A stretch of DNA of 64,000 nucleotides from positions 20,068-84,067 of the forward strand of contig NZ_JADWYO010000024.1 in assembly GCF_022414595.1 (NCBI RefSeq), written 5' to 3'. The notes below the pieces were generated by a model. That model had not been told where the DNA came from and did no database searches. It saw nothing but the letters and a program-made list of their open reading frames with translations. The position numbers and the translations under genes are program-made. Below are positions 54,103-64,000 of the stretch, piece after piece; position 1 is the first letter of the stretch; each line of letters opens with the position of its first letter. This stretch comes from Streptomyces sp. MUM 203J. Lineage in GTDB: Bacteria; Actinomycetota; Actinomycetes; Streptomycetales; Streptomycetaceae.

Positions 54103-54318
54103 ATGACCGAGAAGCCCATGACCGAGAACACGTCCCACACCCATTCCGCCGAGGAACGGCTGAGCGTCCTCGAAGCGCGTGTGGAGACTCTGGCCCAGGC
54201 CGTACGGGCCCTCGCGGAGGGTCTGGAGGCGAATCCGGCGGCCGCCCCGGAAGCGGCGGAACGCGTGACCCGAGGAGCCCGGCTGGCCCACGAACTCCTG
54301 CTCGCCCAGGGCATGTAG
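54103..54318 (+). CDS. Short coiled-coil protein
   Basis: 71 aa, ATG after GGAGG at 7 bp (a second ATG 5 codons on is possible). An uninterrupted amphipathic helix (SVLEARVETLAQAVRALAEGL) shows a leucine heptad pattern and would dimerise. It lies 78 bp before the baeRF gene on the same strand, so it is probably co-transcribed. Unknown function; a partner or small regulator is possible. Confidence 0.65.
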   Translation: MTEKPMTENTSHTHSAEERLSVLEARVETLAQAVRALAEGLEANPAAAPEAAERVTRGARLAHELLLAQGM

Positions 54319-54396
54319 ACCACTGGTCAGCCGATGACGGCCCGCCCTCGGCCCGGAGCACGACCGAGTGACCGCACGCCCCTTCAGGAGCCCACC

Positions 54397-55527
54397 ATGG
54401 GAAGCACCACTGCGATCAGAGACGACGTCCTGCGGAACCTGTTCGACCACGGCGGCCCGATGTGCTCGGTCTACCTCCGGCTCGAACCCCGCCCGCAGCT
54501 GGAGGACGACGCGAGGCTCCGCTGGCGGGCCCTGGCCCGGCGGCTGTCGGCCCAGGGCGCCGACTCGGCCACGCTGGACGCCTTGGCGCGCCGCGTCGAC
54601 GCCGAGCTGCCCGGAGCAGGGACGCTGGCGGCGTTCGCCGCGGACGGGGAGATCCTGTACGCCGCGGTCCTGCCCGGCGATCCGGACGCCGGACGGCCGG
54701 CGGGCGACTCCGCGGTGCGCGGCGCGCTGCCGCACCTGCAGCCGCTGCTGGCCTGGCGGCAGGATCACCCGGCTCATGTGCTGGCCGTCATCGACCGGTC
54801 CGGTGCGGATCTGGAGGCGTACCCGCTGGGCGGGACGGAGCCGATCCGCCGCACGGTGGAGGGCCCTGACGACGAGATCGAGCGGAACGCGCCCGGCGGG
54901 ATGTCCCAGGCCCGGTTCCAGCGGCGGGCCGAGGACTCCTGGGAGCACAACGCGGTCCGCGTGGCGGACGCGCTGACCGACACCGTGTCCGGGGTCTCCG
55001 CCCGGGTCGTGCTGCTCGCCGGCGACGTCCGCGCCCAGCAGTACCTCACCAAGCACCTGCCCGAGCGGGTCAGGCGTGAGGTGTCGCTGCGCAGGATCAG
55101 CGGTGGCCGCGCCCCCGACGGCTCCGGCCGTTCCCGGGACGCCCAGGTGGAGGAGGAGACCCGGCTCGCCGCCGAGGAGCTGACGGTCGGCCTGCTGCGC
55201 CGGTTCGCGGAGGAGCGGGCGCCGGGCGGCCGTGCGGTGGAGGGCGTACAGCCCACGCTGCGGGCCCTGTCCGAGGGCCGGGTGGACACGCTCGTCGTGA
55301 CGGACGACCCCGAGGACCGGCGCTCGGCCTGGTTCGGCAGCTCCCCCGCCGAACTCTCCGACCGCCGCCCGGCCCCCGCTCCCGCCGGCCGCGCCATGGC
55401 CCGCGCCCGGCTGGCCGACGCGGCGATCAGGACGGCCGTCCTGACCGGCTCGGACGTCCGGGTCCTGCCCGCGGGCGCGGAGGGAGCGCCGTCGCACGGC
55501 ATCGGCGCCCTGTGCCGCAGCACATGA
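54397..55527 (+). CDS. baeRF-type release-factor homologue (Rv2629-like)
   Basis: Soluble protein of 376 aa; ATG after AGGAG. It has the three-part fold of bacterial/archaeal eRF1-like (baeRF) proteins. A central loop NAPGGMSQARFQRRAED places GGMSQ (residues 167-171) where eRF1 has GGQ and Vms1 has GxxQ, the tRNA-ester hydrolysis loop. The C-terminal part (RVDTLVVTDDPEDRRSAWFG, DAAIRTAVLTGSDVRVLP) is the eRF1 domain 3-like fold. Rv2629 in the mycobacterial DosR regulon has this architecture. Possible role: releasing peptidyl-tRNA from stalled ribosomes during hypoxic rest (inferred). Confidence 0.82.
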   Translation: MGSTTAIRDDVLRNLFDHGGPMCSVYLRLEPRPQLEDDARLRWRALARRLSAQGADSATLDALARRVDAELPGAGTLAAFAADGEILYAAVLPGDPDAGRPAGDSAVRGALPHLQPLLAWRQDHPAHVLAVIDRSGADLEAYPLGGTEPIRRTVEGPDDEIERNAPGGMSQARFQRRAEDSWEHNAVRVADALTDTVSGVSARVVLLAGDVRAQQYLTKHLPERVRREVSLRRISGGRAPDGSGRSRDAQVEEETRLAAEELTVGLLRRFAEERAPGGRAVEGVQPTLRALSEGRVDTLVVTDDPEDRRSAWFGSSPAELSDRRPAPAPAGRAMARARLADAAIRTAVLTGSDVRVLPAGAEGAPSHGIGALCRST

Positions 55528-55532
55528 TGCGA

Positions 55533-55566
55533 GCCGGGCCGAGGCGGCCGGCCGCCTCGGCCCGGC
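55533..55566. terminator. Terminator after the baeRF gene
   Basis: A 34-bp perfect palindrome with arms of 17 bp, starting GCCGGGCCGAGGCGGCC, 5 bp after the stop codon. It separates this gene from the converging LacI gene. Confidence 0.8.
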
Positions 55567-55711
55567 CGGCGTCTGCGGACGAGTTCCTGCAAGCCCGGCC
55601 GGCAGGGGGTACGCCCCCGGGCACGATGTCAGGAGACCGGAGGGCCTCCCGACGCGGCGGAGCCGCACTTCGCCCCCCCATCCGGGAAGGGACGGCCAGA
55701 GGGAGAGGGTC

Positions 55712-56731
55712 TCACGCCCCGCCCGGCGCCCCCGTCGTCCCCCGCACCTCCAGCCGGGGCGCGCTCAGGATCAGCCGCCCCTCCCCCGCGGGCTCCGCGA
55801 TCCGCTCCAGCAGACACCGTGCCGCCCGCCGCCCCACCTCGCCGCTCCCGTTGTCGACGGTCGTCAGCCACAGGTGCCGCAGCCGGGACAGGTACGTGTT
55901 GTCGTACCCGACCAGCGACAGGTCCCGCGGCACCCGCAGGCCCGTCTCCTCCGCGGCGGACAGCGCTCCGACGCACGCGATGTCGTTGAAGGCGAAGACC
56001 GCGGTGGGCCGCCGTGCGGGCGTCTCCGCCGCACCGAGCAGCCGCACCATGGCCCGGTATCCGCCCTCCTCCGTCAGGTCGCCCTGCTCCACGAGGGCCT
56101 CGCTGCCGAGCCCGTGCTCCCGCATGACCTCGGCGAAGGCGCGGCGGCGCAGCTCCCCGACGGCGCCCCGCCCCGCGATGTGGGCGATACGGCGGTGCCC
56201 GAGCCCGATCAGGTGCTCGGTGGCGAGGCGGGCTCCCAGCGCGTCGTCGCCCGCGACGATGTCGACGCCGGGCAGCTCGGGCTCGCGGGTGCCTGCGACG
56301 ACCATGGGAACACGCCCCGCAGCGGTTCGGAGCGCGCCGGGGTCGGCCAGGGTTCCCACGGCGACCAGGCCGTCGACCCGCAGTTCGGTGAAGGTCCTGG
56401 TGAGGTCCTCGTCGAGCCTCCGGTTGAGGTGCCCGTCGGCCAGCAGCGTGTGCAGCCCGCTCTCGTGGAGCCGGGAGGTGAGTCCGTCGAGCAGCTCGAC
56501 GAACCAGGGGTTGCGCAGATCGTTGAGGAGCACCCCGACGGTGCGGGTGCGGCGCTCGCTGAGACTGCGGGCGGCGGCGTTGGGGCGGTAGCCGAGTTCC
56601 TCCACGGCGGCTTCCACGGCGCGCCGCTTCTCGGGCCGTACCTGCTCGGCGCCGCGCAGCACCAGGGAGACCAGCGACTTCGACACGCCGGCACGTTCCG
56701 CGACATCACGAATCGTCGGTGCTCGCCCCAT
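55712..56731 (-). CDS. LacI-family repressor
   Basis: DNA-binding regulator of 339 aa starting MGRAPTIRDVAERAGVSKSLVSLVLRG (helix-turn-helix and hinge). The C-terminal periplasmic-binding fold (about residues 60-339) includes VGVLLNDLRNPWFVELLDGL, IAGRGAVGELRRRAF and FNDIACVGAL and binds a sugar-like ligand. It is divergent from an oxidoreductase gene, with two identical operators between. Confidence 0.9.
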   Translation of the reverse strand: MGRAPTIRDVAERAGVSKSLVSLVLRGAEQVRPEKRRAVEAAVEELGYRPNAAARSLSERRTRTVGVLLNDLRNPWFVELLDGLTSRLHESGLHTLLADGHLNRRLDEDLTRTFTELRVDGLVAVGTLADPGALRTAAGRVPMVVAGTREPELPGVDIVAGDDALGARLATEHLIGLGHRRIAHIAGRGAVGELRRRAFAEVMREHGLGSEALVEQGDLTEEGGYRAMVRLLGAAETPARRPTAVFAFNDIACVGALSAAEETGLRVPRDLSLVGYDNTYLSRLRHLWLTTVDNGSGEVGRRAARCLLERIAEPAGEGRLILSAPRLEVRGTTGAPGGA

Positions 56732-56735
56732 GGGG

Positions 56736-56747
56736 TGGACCGTTCCA
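56736..56747. promoter_or_regulatory. LacI-type operator O1
   Basis: TGGACCGTTCCA, with a central CG and inverted TGGA/TCCA ends, the usual LacI-family layout. It adjoins the repressor start. Confidence 0.65.
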
Positions 56748-56818
56748 CAGTTCATCGGCACCCGTCAAACCCTTGACACCCCGTACAGATCCCCTCAAGG
56801 TGAGCCCGGAAGAGAACT

Positions 56819-56830
56819 TGGACCGTTCCA
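56819..56830. promoter_or_regulatory. LacI-type operator O2
   Basis: A second identical TGGACCGTTCCA, 83 bp from O1 (near eight helical turns) and 26 bp upstream of the oxidoreductase start. Confidence 0.65.
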
Positions 56831-56856
56831 AATAGACCCTCGAAGAGGTGGCTGTC

Positions 56857-58011
56857 ATGGTGGACGCGCTCGGTGTCGCCGTCGTCGGGTTCGGCTGGAT
56901 GGGCCGCGTGCACACCCAGGCGTACACACGCCTGCCCCACCATTTCCCGCAGCTGCCCGTCCGCCCCGAGCTGGTCGCCGTGGCCGACGAGGTGCCCGGA
57001 CGGGCCGAGGAGGCCGCTCAGCGGTACGGCTTCACACGCGCCGCCCGCGGCTGGCGGGAGGTCGCCGCCGATCCACGCGTGCAGGCGGTGAGCGTCGCCG
57101 CCCCGAACTTCCTGCACCGCGAGATCGGCACCGCCATGGCCGAGGCGGGCAAGCACCTGTGGATCGAGAAGCCGGTCGGGCTCACCGCCGGGGACACCCG
57201 CGCGGTCGCCGCCGCCGTCTCCAGGGCGGGCGTCCAGGGGACCGTCGGCTTCAACTACCGCAGCGCACCGGCCGTCGAGGCGGCCCGGGAACTGATCGTC
57301 TCCGGCGAACTCGGCACCGTGACCCACGCGCGCGTCCGGCTCTTCAGCGACTATGCCGCACACCCGGAGTCGGCGCTGACCTGGCGGTACGAGCGGGAGC
57401 GCGGCGGCAGCGGCGTGCTCGGCGACCTGGCGTCGCACGGGGTGGACCTGGCGCGCTTCCTGATCGGGGAGGTCGAGGCACTGGCGGCCGACACGGCGGT
57501 GTTCCTGCCGGAGCGTGCCCGGCCGACGGGCGCCACGGCGGGGCATGCCCGGGCGGCGGGCGGGACGGCCGGCCAGGTCGAGAACGAGGACTACGTCTCC
57601 TGTCTGCTGCGCTTCGCCTCCGGGGCGCGCGGCGTGCTGGAGGCCTGCCGGGTGTCGGTCGGGGAACAGAACAACTACGGCTTCGAGGTGCACGGCACCA
57701 AGGGCGCCGTCTCCTGGGACTTCCGCCGCATGGGCGAGCTGTGCGTGAGCCGGGGCACGGCGTACCAGGACCAGCCGGTGAGCACCGTGCACGTGGGTCC
57801 GCCGCACGGCGAGTACGCGGCGTTCCAGCCGGGGGCGGCGTCCGCGATGGGATACGACGACCTGAAGGTGATCGAGGCGTACCGGTTCCTGCGCTCCATC
57901 GCGGAGGGGGCGCCGTACGGCGCCACGCTGGACGACGCGGTGCGCAGCGCGGCGGCGGTGGACGCGATGCTGGACTCGGCCGCGCGGGGCGGGTGGGTCA
58001 CGCTCGCGTGA
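56857..58011 (+). CDS. Gfo/Idh/MocA-family oxidoreductase
   Basis: NAD(P)-dependent dehydrogenase of 384 aa. The ATG with GAGG upstream gives MVDALGVAVVGFGWMGRVH; a GTG three codons earlier is possible. Rossmann loop VVGFGWMGRVH, catalytic lysine in IEKPVGLTAG, and substrate-domain GDLASHGVDLARFLIG. The LacI pairing suggests a sugar or inositol-type polyol whose enzyme is induced by its substrate. It could be a second inositol dehydrogenase, but no transporter adjoins. Confidence 0.88.
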   Translation: MVDALGVAVVGFGWMGRVHTQAYTRLPHHFPQLPVRPELVAVADEVPGRAEEAAQRYGFTRAARGWREVAADPRVQAVSVAAPNFLHREIGTAMAEAGKHLWIEKPVGLTAGDTRAVAAAVSRAGVQGTVGFNYRSAPAVEAARELIVSGELGTVTHARVRLFSDYAAHPESALTWRYERERGGSGVLGDLASHGVDLARFLIGEVEALAADTAVFLPERARPTGATAGHARAAGGTAGQVENEDYVSCLLRFASGARGVLEACRVSVGEQNNYGFEVHGTKGAVSWDFRRMGELCVSRGTAYQDQPVSTVHVGPPHGEYAAFQPGAASAMGYDDLKVIEAYRFLRSIAEGAPYGATLDDAVRSAAAVDAMLDSAARGGWVTLA

Positions 58012-58018
58012 CCCACCC
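57991..58018. terminator. Terminator spanning the oxidoreductase stop codon
   Basis: A 12-bp stem GGGTGGGTCACG/CGTGACCCACCC with a CTCG loop. The TGA stop lies in the stem; it is shared with the converging RNase H gene. Confidence 0.8.
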
Positions 58019-58047
58019 CCGGGCCCGGCCCGCACAACTGCGCGAAC

Positions 58048-58731
58048 TCACGCCTCCGCGACGGCGGCGCGGCAGTCCGGGTGCCCCCACCGCGCTCCCA
58101 CCTTGGCGATGGACTCGCCCGCCCCGTACTGCTTTCCGCAGGGACACATGCCGGGGAACTTCGCCTTGATCGTCCGCGCCCCGCGGCTCTGGCGCTTGCC
58201 GGCACCGGCCGCGGGGCGGGCGGGGCCGCTGCGCCCCGGATCGGGCACGGGCGCGGCGGTGGCGCCGTGCACCGTACCGGCGGCCTGCTGACTGACGGCC
58301 GCGTCGCTCGCCGCCTGGTCCGCGATGGCGTTCAGGTGGTCGCCGTCCGCGCGGTGGGCGGGCACGTACCGGAACTCGACGTCCCGGTCGGCCAGCAGGG
58401 TGTCGATGGCCTGGACGAGGTCCTGGTTGGCGACGGGCTTGCCCGCGGCGGTCTTCCAGCCGTTGCGCTTCCAGTTGGGCAGCCACTGGGTGACGGCCTT
58501 CATGGCGTACTGGGAGTCCATCCGCACCTCCAGGGAGACCCCGGGGGCGACGGCCTCCAGCAGGCGCTGCAAGGCGGTGAGTTCGCCCACGTTATTGGTG
58601 GCGCGGCCCAGCGGCCCGGCCTCCCAGCGCTCGGGGCGCCCCTCGGCGTCCGCGATGACCCAGGCCCATCCGGCGGGGCCGGGGTTCCCCTTGGCCGCCC
58701 CGTCGCAGGCGGCGATGATCCGATCAGACAT
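58048..58731 (-). CDS. rnhA: Ribonuclease HI with C-terminal Cys/His module
   Basis: Degrades RNA in RNA:DNA hybrids. 227 aa; ATG giving MSDRIIAACDGAAKGNPGPAGW. Catalytic acids appear in CDGAAKGNPG, NVGELTAL, RMDSQYA and ADQAASD. Residues about 1-140 are the whole RNase H fold. The extra 85 residues have a Pro/Ala linker, then KFPGMCPCGKQYGAGESI and GHPDC, a small Cys/His cluster likely to bind zinc. Plain RNase HI is about 150 aa, so the tail is an extension seen in some actinobacteria. Confidence 0.9.
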   Translation of the reverse strand: MSDRIIAACDGAAKGNPGPAGWAWVIADAEGRPERWEAGPLGRATNNVGELTALQRLLEAVAPGVSLEVRMDSQYAMKAVTQWLPNWKRNGWKTAAGKPVANQDLVQAIDTLLADRDVEFRYVPAHRADGDHLNAIADQAASDAAVSQQAAGTVHGATAAPVPDPGRSGPARPAAGAGKRQSRGARTIKAKFPGMCPCGKQYGAGESIAKVGARWGHPDCRAAVAEA

Positions 58732-58874
58732 CCCCCGATGATGCCGCACTCGGGCCCGTTCCCGGGCATCGTCACAGGTCAACAGTGCCTTCCCGGCCAC
58801 GCGGCACCCCTTGAACGATCAAAATTCCAGTGGGGTTAACATATGAGCGCCGCCTAGCTCGAAAGTATGGATCT

Positions 58875-60320
58875 GTGACTGTCAACGACGACTCGTTCAC
58901 GAACTGGAAGAACCGCGAGGAGATCGCGGAGTCGATGATCCCGATGATCGGGAAGCTGCACCGGGAGCAGGACGTCACCGTCCTGGTCCACAGCCGCTCC
59001 CTGGTCAACAAGTCGGTGGTCAGCATCCTCAAGACCCACCGCTTCGCCCGCCAGATCGCCGGCGAGGAGCTCTCGGTCACCGAGACCATGCCGTTCCTGC
59101 GGGCGCTCACCACGCTCGACCTCGGCCCCTCCCAGATCGACATCGGCATGCTCGCCGCGACGTACAGGGGCGACGACCGCGGCCTGTCCGTCGAGGAGTT
59201 CACCGCCCAGGCCGTCGCCGGGGCCACGGGCGCGAACAAGATCGAGCGCCGCGAGGGACGCGACGTCGTCCTGTACGGCTTCGGCCGCATCGGCCGGCTC
59301 GTCGCCCGTCTGCTCATCGAGAAGTCCGGTTCCGGCAACGGTCTGCGACTGCGCGCGATCGTCGTCCGTCAGGGCGGCGACCAGGACATCGTCAAGCGCG
59401 CCTCGCTGCTGCGCCGCGACTCGATCCACGGCCAGTTCCAGGGCACGATCACCGTCGACGAGGCGAACAGCACGATCGTCGCCAACGGCAACGAGATCAA
59501 GGTGATCTACGCCAACGATCCGTCGGAGATCGACTACACGGCGTACGGCATCGACAACGCCATCCTGATCGACAACACCGGCAAGTGGCGCGACCGCGCG
59601 GGCCTGTCGAACCACCTGCGCCCCGGCATCGACAAGGTCGTCCTGACCGCGCCGGGCAAGGGCGACGTCCCGAACATCGTCCACGGCGTCAACCACGACA
59701 CCATCAAGCCGGACGAGCAGGTCCTGTCCTGCGCCTCCTGCACCACCAACGCGATCGTCCCGCCGCTCAAGGCGATGGACGACGAGTTCGGTGTGCAGCG
59801 GGGCCACGTGGAGACCGTCCACTCGTTCACCAACGACCAGAACCTGCTGGACAACTACCACAAGGCGGACCGCCGCGGCCGTTCGGCGCCGCTCAACATG
59901 GTCATCACCGAGACCGGCGCCGCCTCCGCCGTCGCCAAGGCGCTGCCCGACCTGAAGGCGCCGATCACCGGCAGCTCCATCCGCGTCCCGGTGCCGGACG
60001 TCTCCATCGCGATCCTCAGCCTCCGGCTGGGCCGCGAGACCACCCGTGAGGAGGTCCTCGACTACCTCCGCAACGTGTCGCTGACCTCGCCGCTCAAGCG
60101 CCAGATCGACTTCATCAGCGCCCCCGATGCGGTCTCCAGCGACTTCATCGGCTCGCGCCACGCGTCGATCGTCGACGCCGGTGCCACCAAGGTCGACGGC
60201 GACAACGCGATCCTCTACCTCTGGTACGACAACGAGTTCGGCTACTCGTGCCAGGTCATCCGCGTCGTCCAGCACGTCTCGGGCGTCGAGTACCCGACCT
60301 TCCCGGCCCCGGCGGCCTGA
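58875..60320 (+). CDS. gap: Long-form glyceraldehyde-3-phosphate dehydrogenase
   Basis: 481-aa GAPDH, about 140 residues longer than the usual 335-aa form because of an N-terminal extension. The Rossmann loop YGFGRIGRLVARLL begins near residue 135. The catalytic cysteine lies in SCASCTTNAI, and the C-terminus has WYDNEFGYSCQ. GTG start; only a weak ribosome site precedes it, so leaderless or atypical initiation is possible. This group is distinct from glycolytic Gap and may serve gluconeogenesis or NADP use. Monocistronic. Confidence 0.9.
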   Translation: MTVNDDSFTNWKNREEIAESMIPMIGKLHREQDVTVLVHSRSLVNKSVVSILKTHRFARQIAGEELSVTETMPFLRALTTLDLGPSQIDIGMLAATYRGDDRGLSVEEFTAQAVAGATGANKIERREGRDVVLYGFGRIGRLVARLLIEKSGSGNGLRLRAIVVRQGGDQDIVKRASLLRRDSIHGQFQGTITVDEANSTIVANGNEIKVIYANDPSEIDYTAYGIDNAILIDNTGKWRDRAGLSNHLRPGIDKVVLTAPGKGDVPNIVHGVNHDTIKPDEQVLSCASCTTNAIVPPLKAMDDEFGVQRGHVETVHSFTNDQNLLDNYHKADRRGRSAPLNMVITETGAASAVAKALPDLKAPITGSSIRVPVPDVSIAILSLRLGRETTREEVLDYLRNVSLTSPLKRQIDFISAPDAVSSDFIGSRHASIVDAGATKVDGDNAILYLWYDNEFGYSCQVIRVVQHVSGVEYPTFPAPAA

Positions 60321-60345
60321 CCCCACGGGCCGAAGGCCCTGTCGC

Positions 60346-60383
60346 TCCGCCGCCGACCCCGCGCCCCGGGGTCGGCGGCGGAG
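60346..60383. terminator. Terminator between GAPDH and P-type ATPase
   Basis: A 15-bp stem CTCCGCCGCCGACCC/GGGTCGGCGGCGGAG with an 8-nt loop, between converging genes. Confidence 0.8.
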
Positions 60384-60480
60384 GCGCATACGGGCCTCTC
60401 CGAAGTGACGGCGCGGGCCGGGGGGCAACCGTGCCCGCCGTGGCGGCCGAGTGCCGCTCGGCCCCGGCCGCCACGGTCCG

Positions 60481-63246
<2,766 letters not shown>

Positions 63247-63342
63247 GCGCGGCCTCCGTTCCGCACGGCGGGGGCGGCCCGATGGTGGTGTCGGCGGGCG
63301 GCCCCGGCCTGCGTGCACCTCCAGGATCACGCCGTACCCGGC

Positions 63343-63356
63343 GGTCCGCAGGGGCC
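63343..63356. promoter_or_regulatory. Weak DosR-like palindrome upstream of the P-type ATPase
   Basis: GGTCCGCAGGGGCC, read on the minus strand, matches box D at 11 of 14 positions. It is about 100 bp upstream of the ATPase start, a normal operator distance. Confidence 0.35.
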
Positions 63357-63415
63357 GAGGGGCACCGCCCGCCAGGCCGGTCGGGCCATGCTTCGGGCCC
63401 GCGGCCGGGGTGGTG

Positions 63416-63898
63416 TCAGCCGCCGGACGGAGCGGCGAACCAGGTGGGGGCGTCGGTGCGGGAGCGGTCGATGCGGTGGCGGTCGAGGCCGGACAGGGGC
63501 GGCAGGGCGTCGGGCGGGAACCAGCCGACCTCCGAGGACTCGTCGTCGTTGACGCGGGCCTCGCCACCGGTGGCTCGGCAGCGGAAGGTGATGTTCATGT
63601 ACTGGCACCGGTCGCCGTTCGGGTAGACGACCGGTTCCGGTTCTGTTTCCACAAGCACCACTCGCAGGGCCTCGCAGCGTACGGCGGTCTCCTCCAGGAC
63701 CTCGCGGACCACGGCGGCGGCCGGCTGCTCCCCCGGGTCCGGGATGCCGCCGACCAGGGTCCACCGGCCGTTGTCGGAGCGGCGTACCAGCAGGACACGC
63801 TCCCGGTCGTCGTAGACGACCGCGGTGACGCCGGGCAGGAAGAGCAGCCGGTTACCGGCCTTGGCTCGAACGGCCTTGATGAAGTCGGGAGTTGCCAT
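63416..63898 (-). CDS. NUDIX hydrolase
   Basis: Nucleotide-diphosphate hydrolase of 160 aa. The NUDIX box is GGIPDPGEQPAAAVVREVLEE with the REVLEE core. The substrate cannot be told; families like this clean up oxidised nucleotides or process NDP-sugars. It ends 169 bp before the ATPase start on the same strand, so it could precede it in one transcript. Confidence 0.9.
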   Translation of the reverse strand: MATPDFIKAVRAKAGNRLLFLPGVTAVVYDDRERVLLVRRSDNGRWTLVGGIPDPGEQPAAAVVREVLEETAVRCEALRVVLVETEPEPVVYPNGDRCQYMNITFRCRATGGEARVNDDESSEVGWFPPDALPPLSGLDRHRIDRSRTDAPTWFAAPSGG

Positions 63899-63909
63899 AC
63901 CTGCGCACC

Positions 63910-64000
63910 CTACTGGGCGGACACGGCCTCGGTGGCGCGCGGTGCGCTGGGCTCCGCTTCGGACTCCGCCCGGGGCTCGGCCGCGGCCGCCTCCGCCGCG
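63910..64000 (-). CDS. C-terminal end of a gene running off the window
   Basis: A frame open to the window edge ends in TAG. Its about 29 residues are Ala/Glu-rich (AAAAEPRAESEAEPSAPRAT), the sort of tail seen on many Streptomyces membrane or cytosolic proteins. Too short to identify. Confidence 0.45.
   Translation of the reverse strand, partial: AAEAAAAEPRAESEAEPSAPRATEAVSAQ

Noticed and set aside
60329..60341. GGGCCGAAGGCCC palindrome similar to the DosR-like boxes
   Set aside because: It lies just after the GAPDH stop between converging genes, so it cannot be a promoter site, and it is one base short of the box spacing.

Overview
The window is a typical Streptomyces chromosome segment. 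GC is very high with GC-rich third codon positions, genes overlap by ATGA/GTGA, GTG starts are common, and genus-typical genes are present: a conservon, a rodlin, a streptogrisin-type protease and a P450-rich terpene locus. I see no rRNA, tRNA, CRISPR array, insertion sequence or phage.

Layout. (1) 0-7.7 kb: a hypoxia/nitric-oxide style block with a DosR/DevR-like response regulator, a PNPOx-fold flavin/F420 protein, a DevS-like GAF-GAF histidine kinase that keeps the heme-ligand and phospho-histidine positions, pyruvate phosphate dikinase and flavohemoglobin. (2) 7.7-9.1 kb: a stand-alone P450. (3) 9.3-12.8 kb: a sulfide/persulfide detoxification locus with a decayed rhodanese, a CstR-like repressor, a TauE/SafE exporter and a persulfide dioxygenase with three rhodanese domains, tied together by three near-identical palindromic operators. 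(4) 13.0-20.0 kb: a conservon (cvnA-B-C-D and a CYP157-like P450 without the ExxR arginine) running into a sesquiterpene synthase and a second P450. (5) 21-29 kb: accessory genes, including a TetR-controlled dehydrogenase/methyltransferase pair, a lone rodlin, a serine protease, a flavodoxin and an MFS exporter. (6) 29-38.6 kb: a Ser/Thr kinase with a related non-kinase partner, PolX, a SpoIIE-type phosphatase, a secreted protein and a secreted adenosine deaminase. (7) 38.6-50.3 kb: a complete myo-inositol catabolic locus in two divergent arms around a long inverted-repeat operator. (8) 50.4-58.7 kb: a glycosyltransferase, a second hypoxia-like block (97-aa protein, Rv1733c-like membrane protein, coiled-coil protein, baeRF-type release-factor homologue), a LacI/oxidoreductase pair and RNase HI. 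(9) 58.9-64 kb: long-form GAPDH, a CtpF-like P-type ATPase and a NUDIX hydrolase.

The most interesting thread is a dispersed DosR/OsdR-type regulon. GGGxCC-type palindromes resembling DosR boxes sit in the devR/PNPOx intergenic region (two), upstream of flavohemoglobin (one) and in the divergent promoter at 53.1-53.3 kb (two). Weaker matches lie near the P450 at 9.1 kb and the P-type ATPase at 63.3 kb. The linked genes would handle oxygen/NO sensing, NO detoxification, reversible glycolytic flux, cation transport and possibly ribosome rescue during dormancy. The boxes were found by eye and need a genome-wide motif search.
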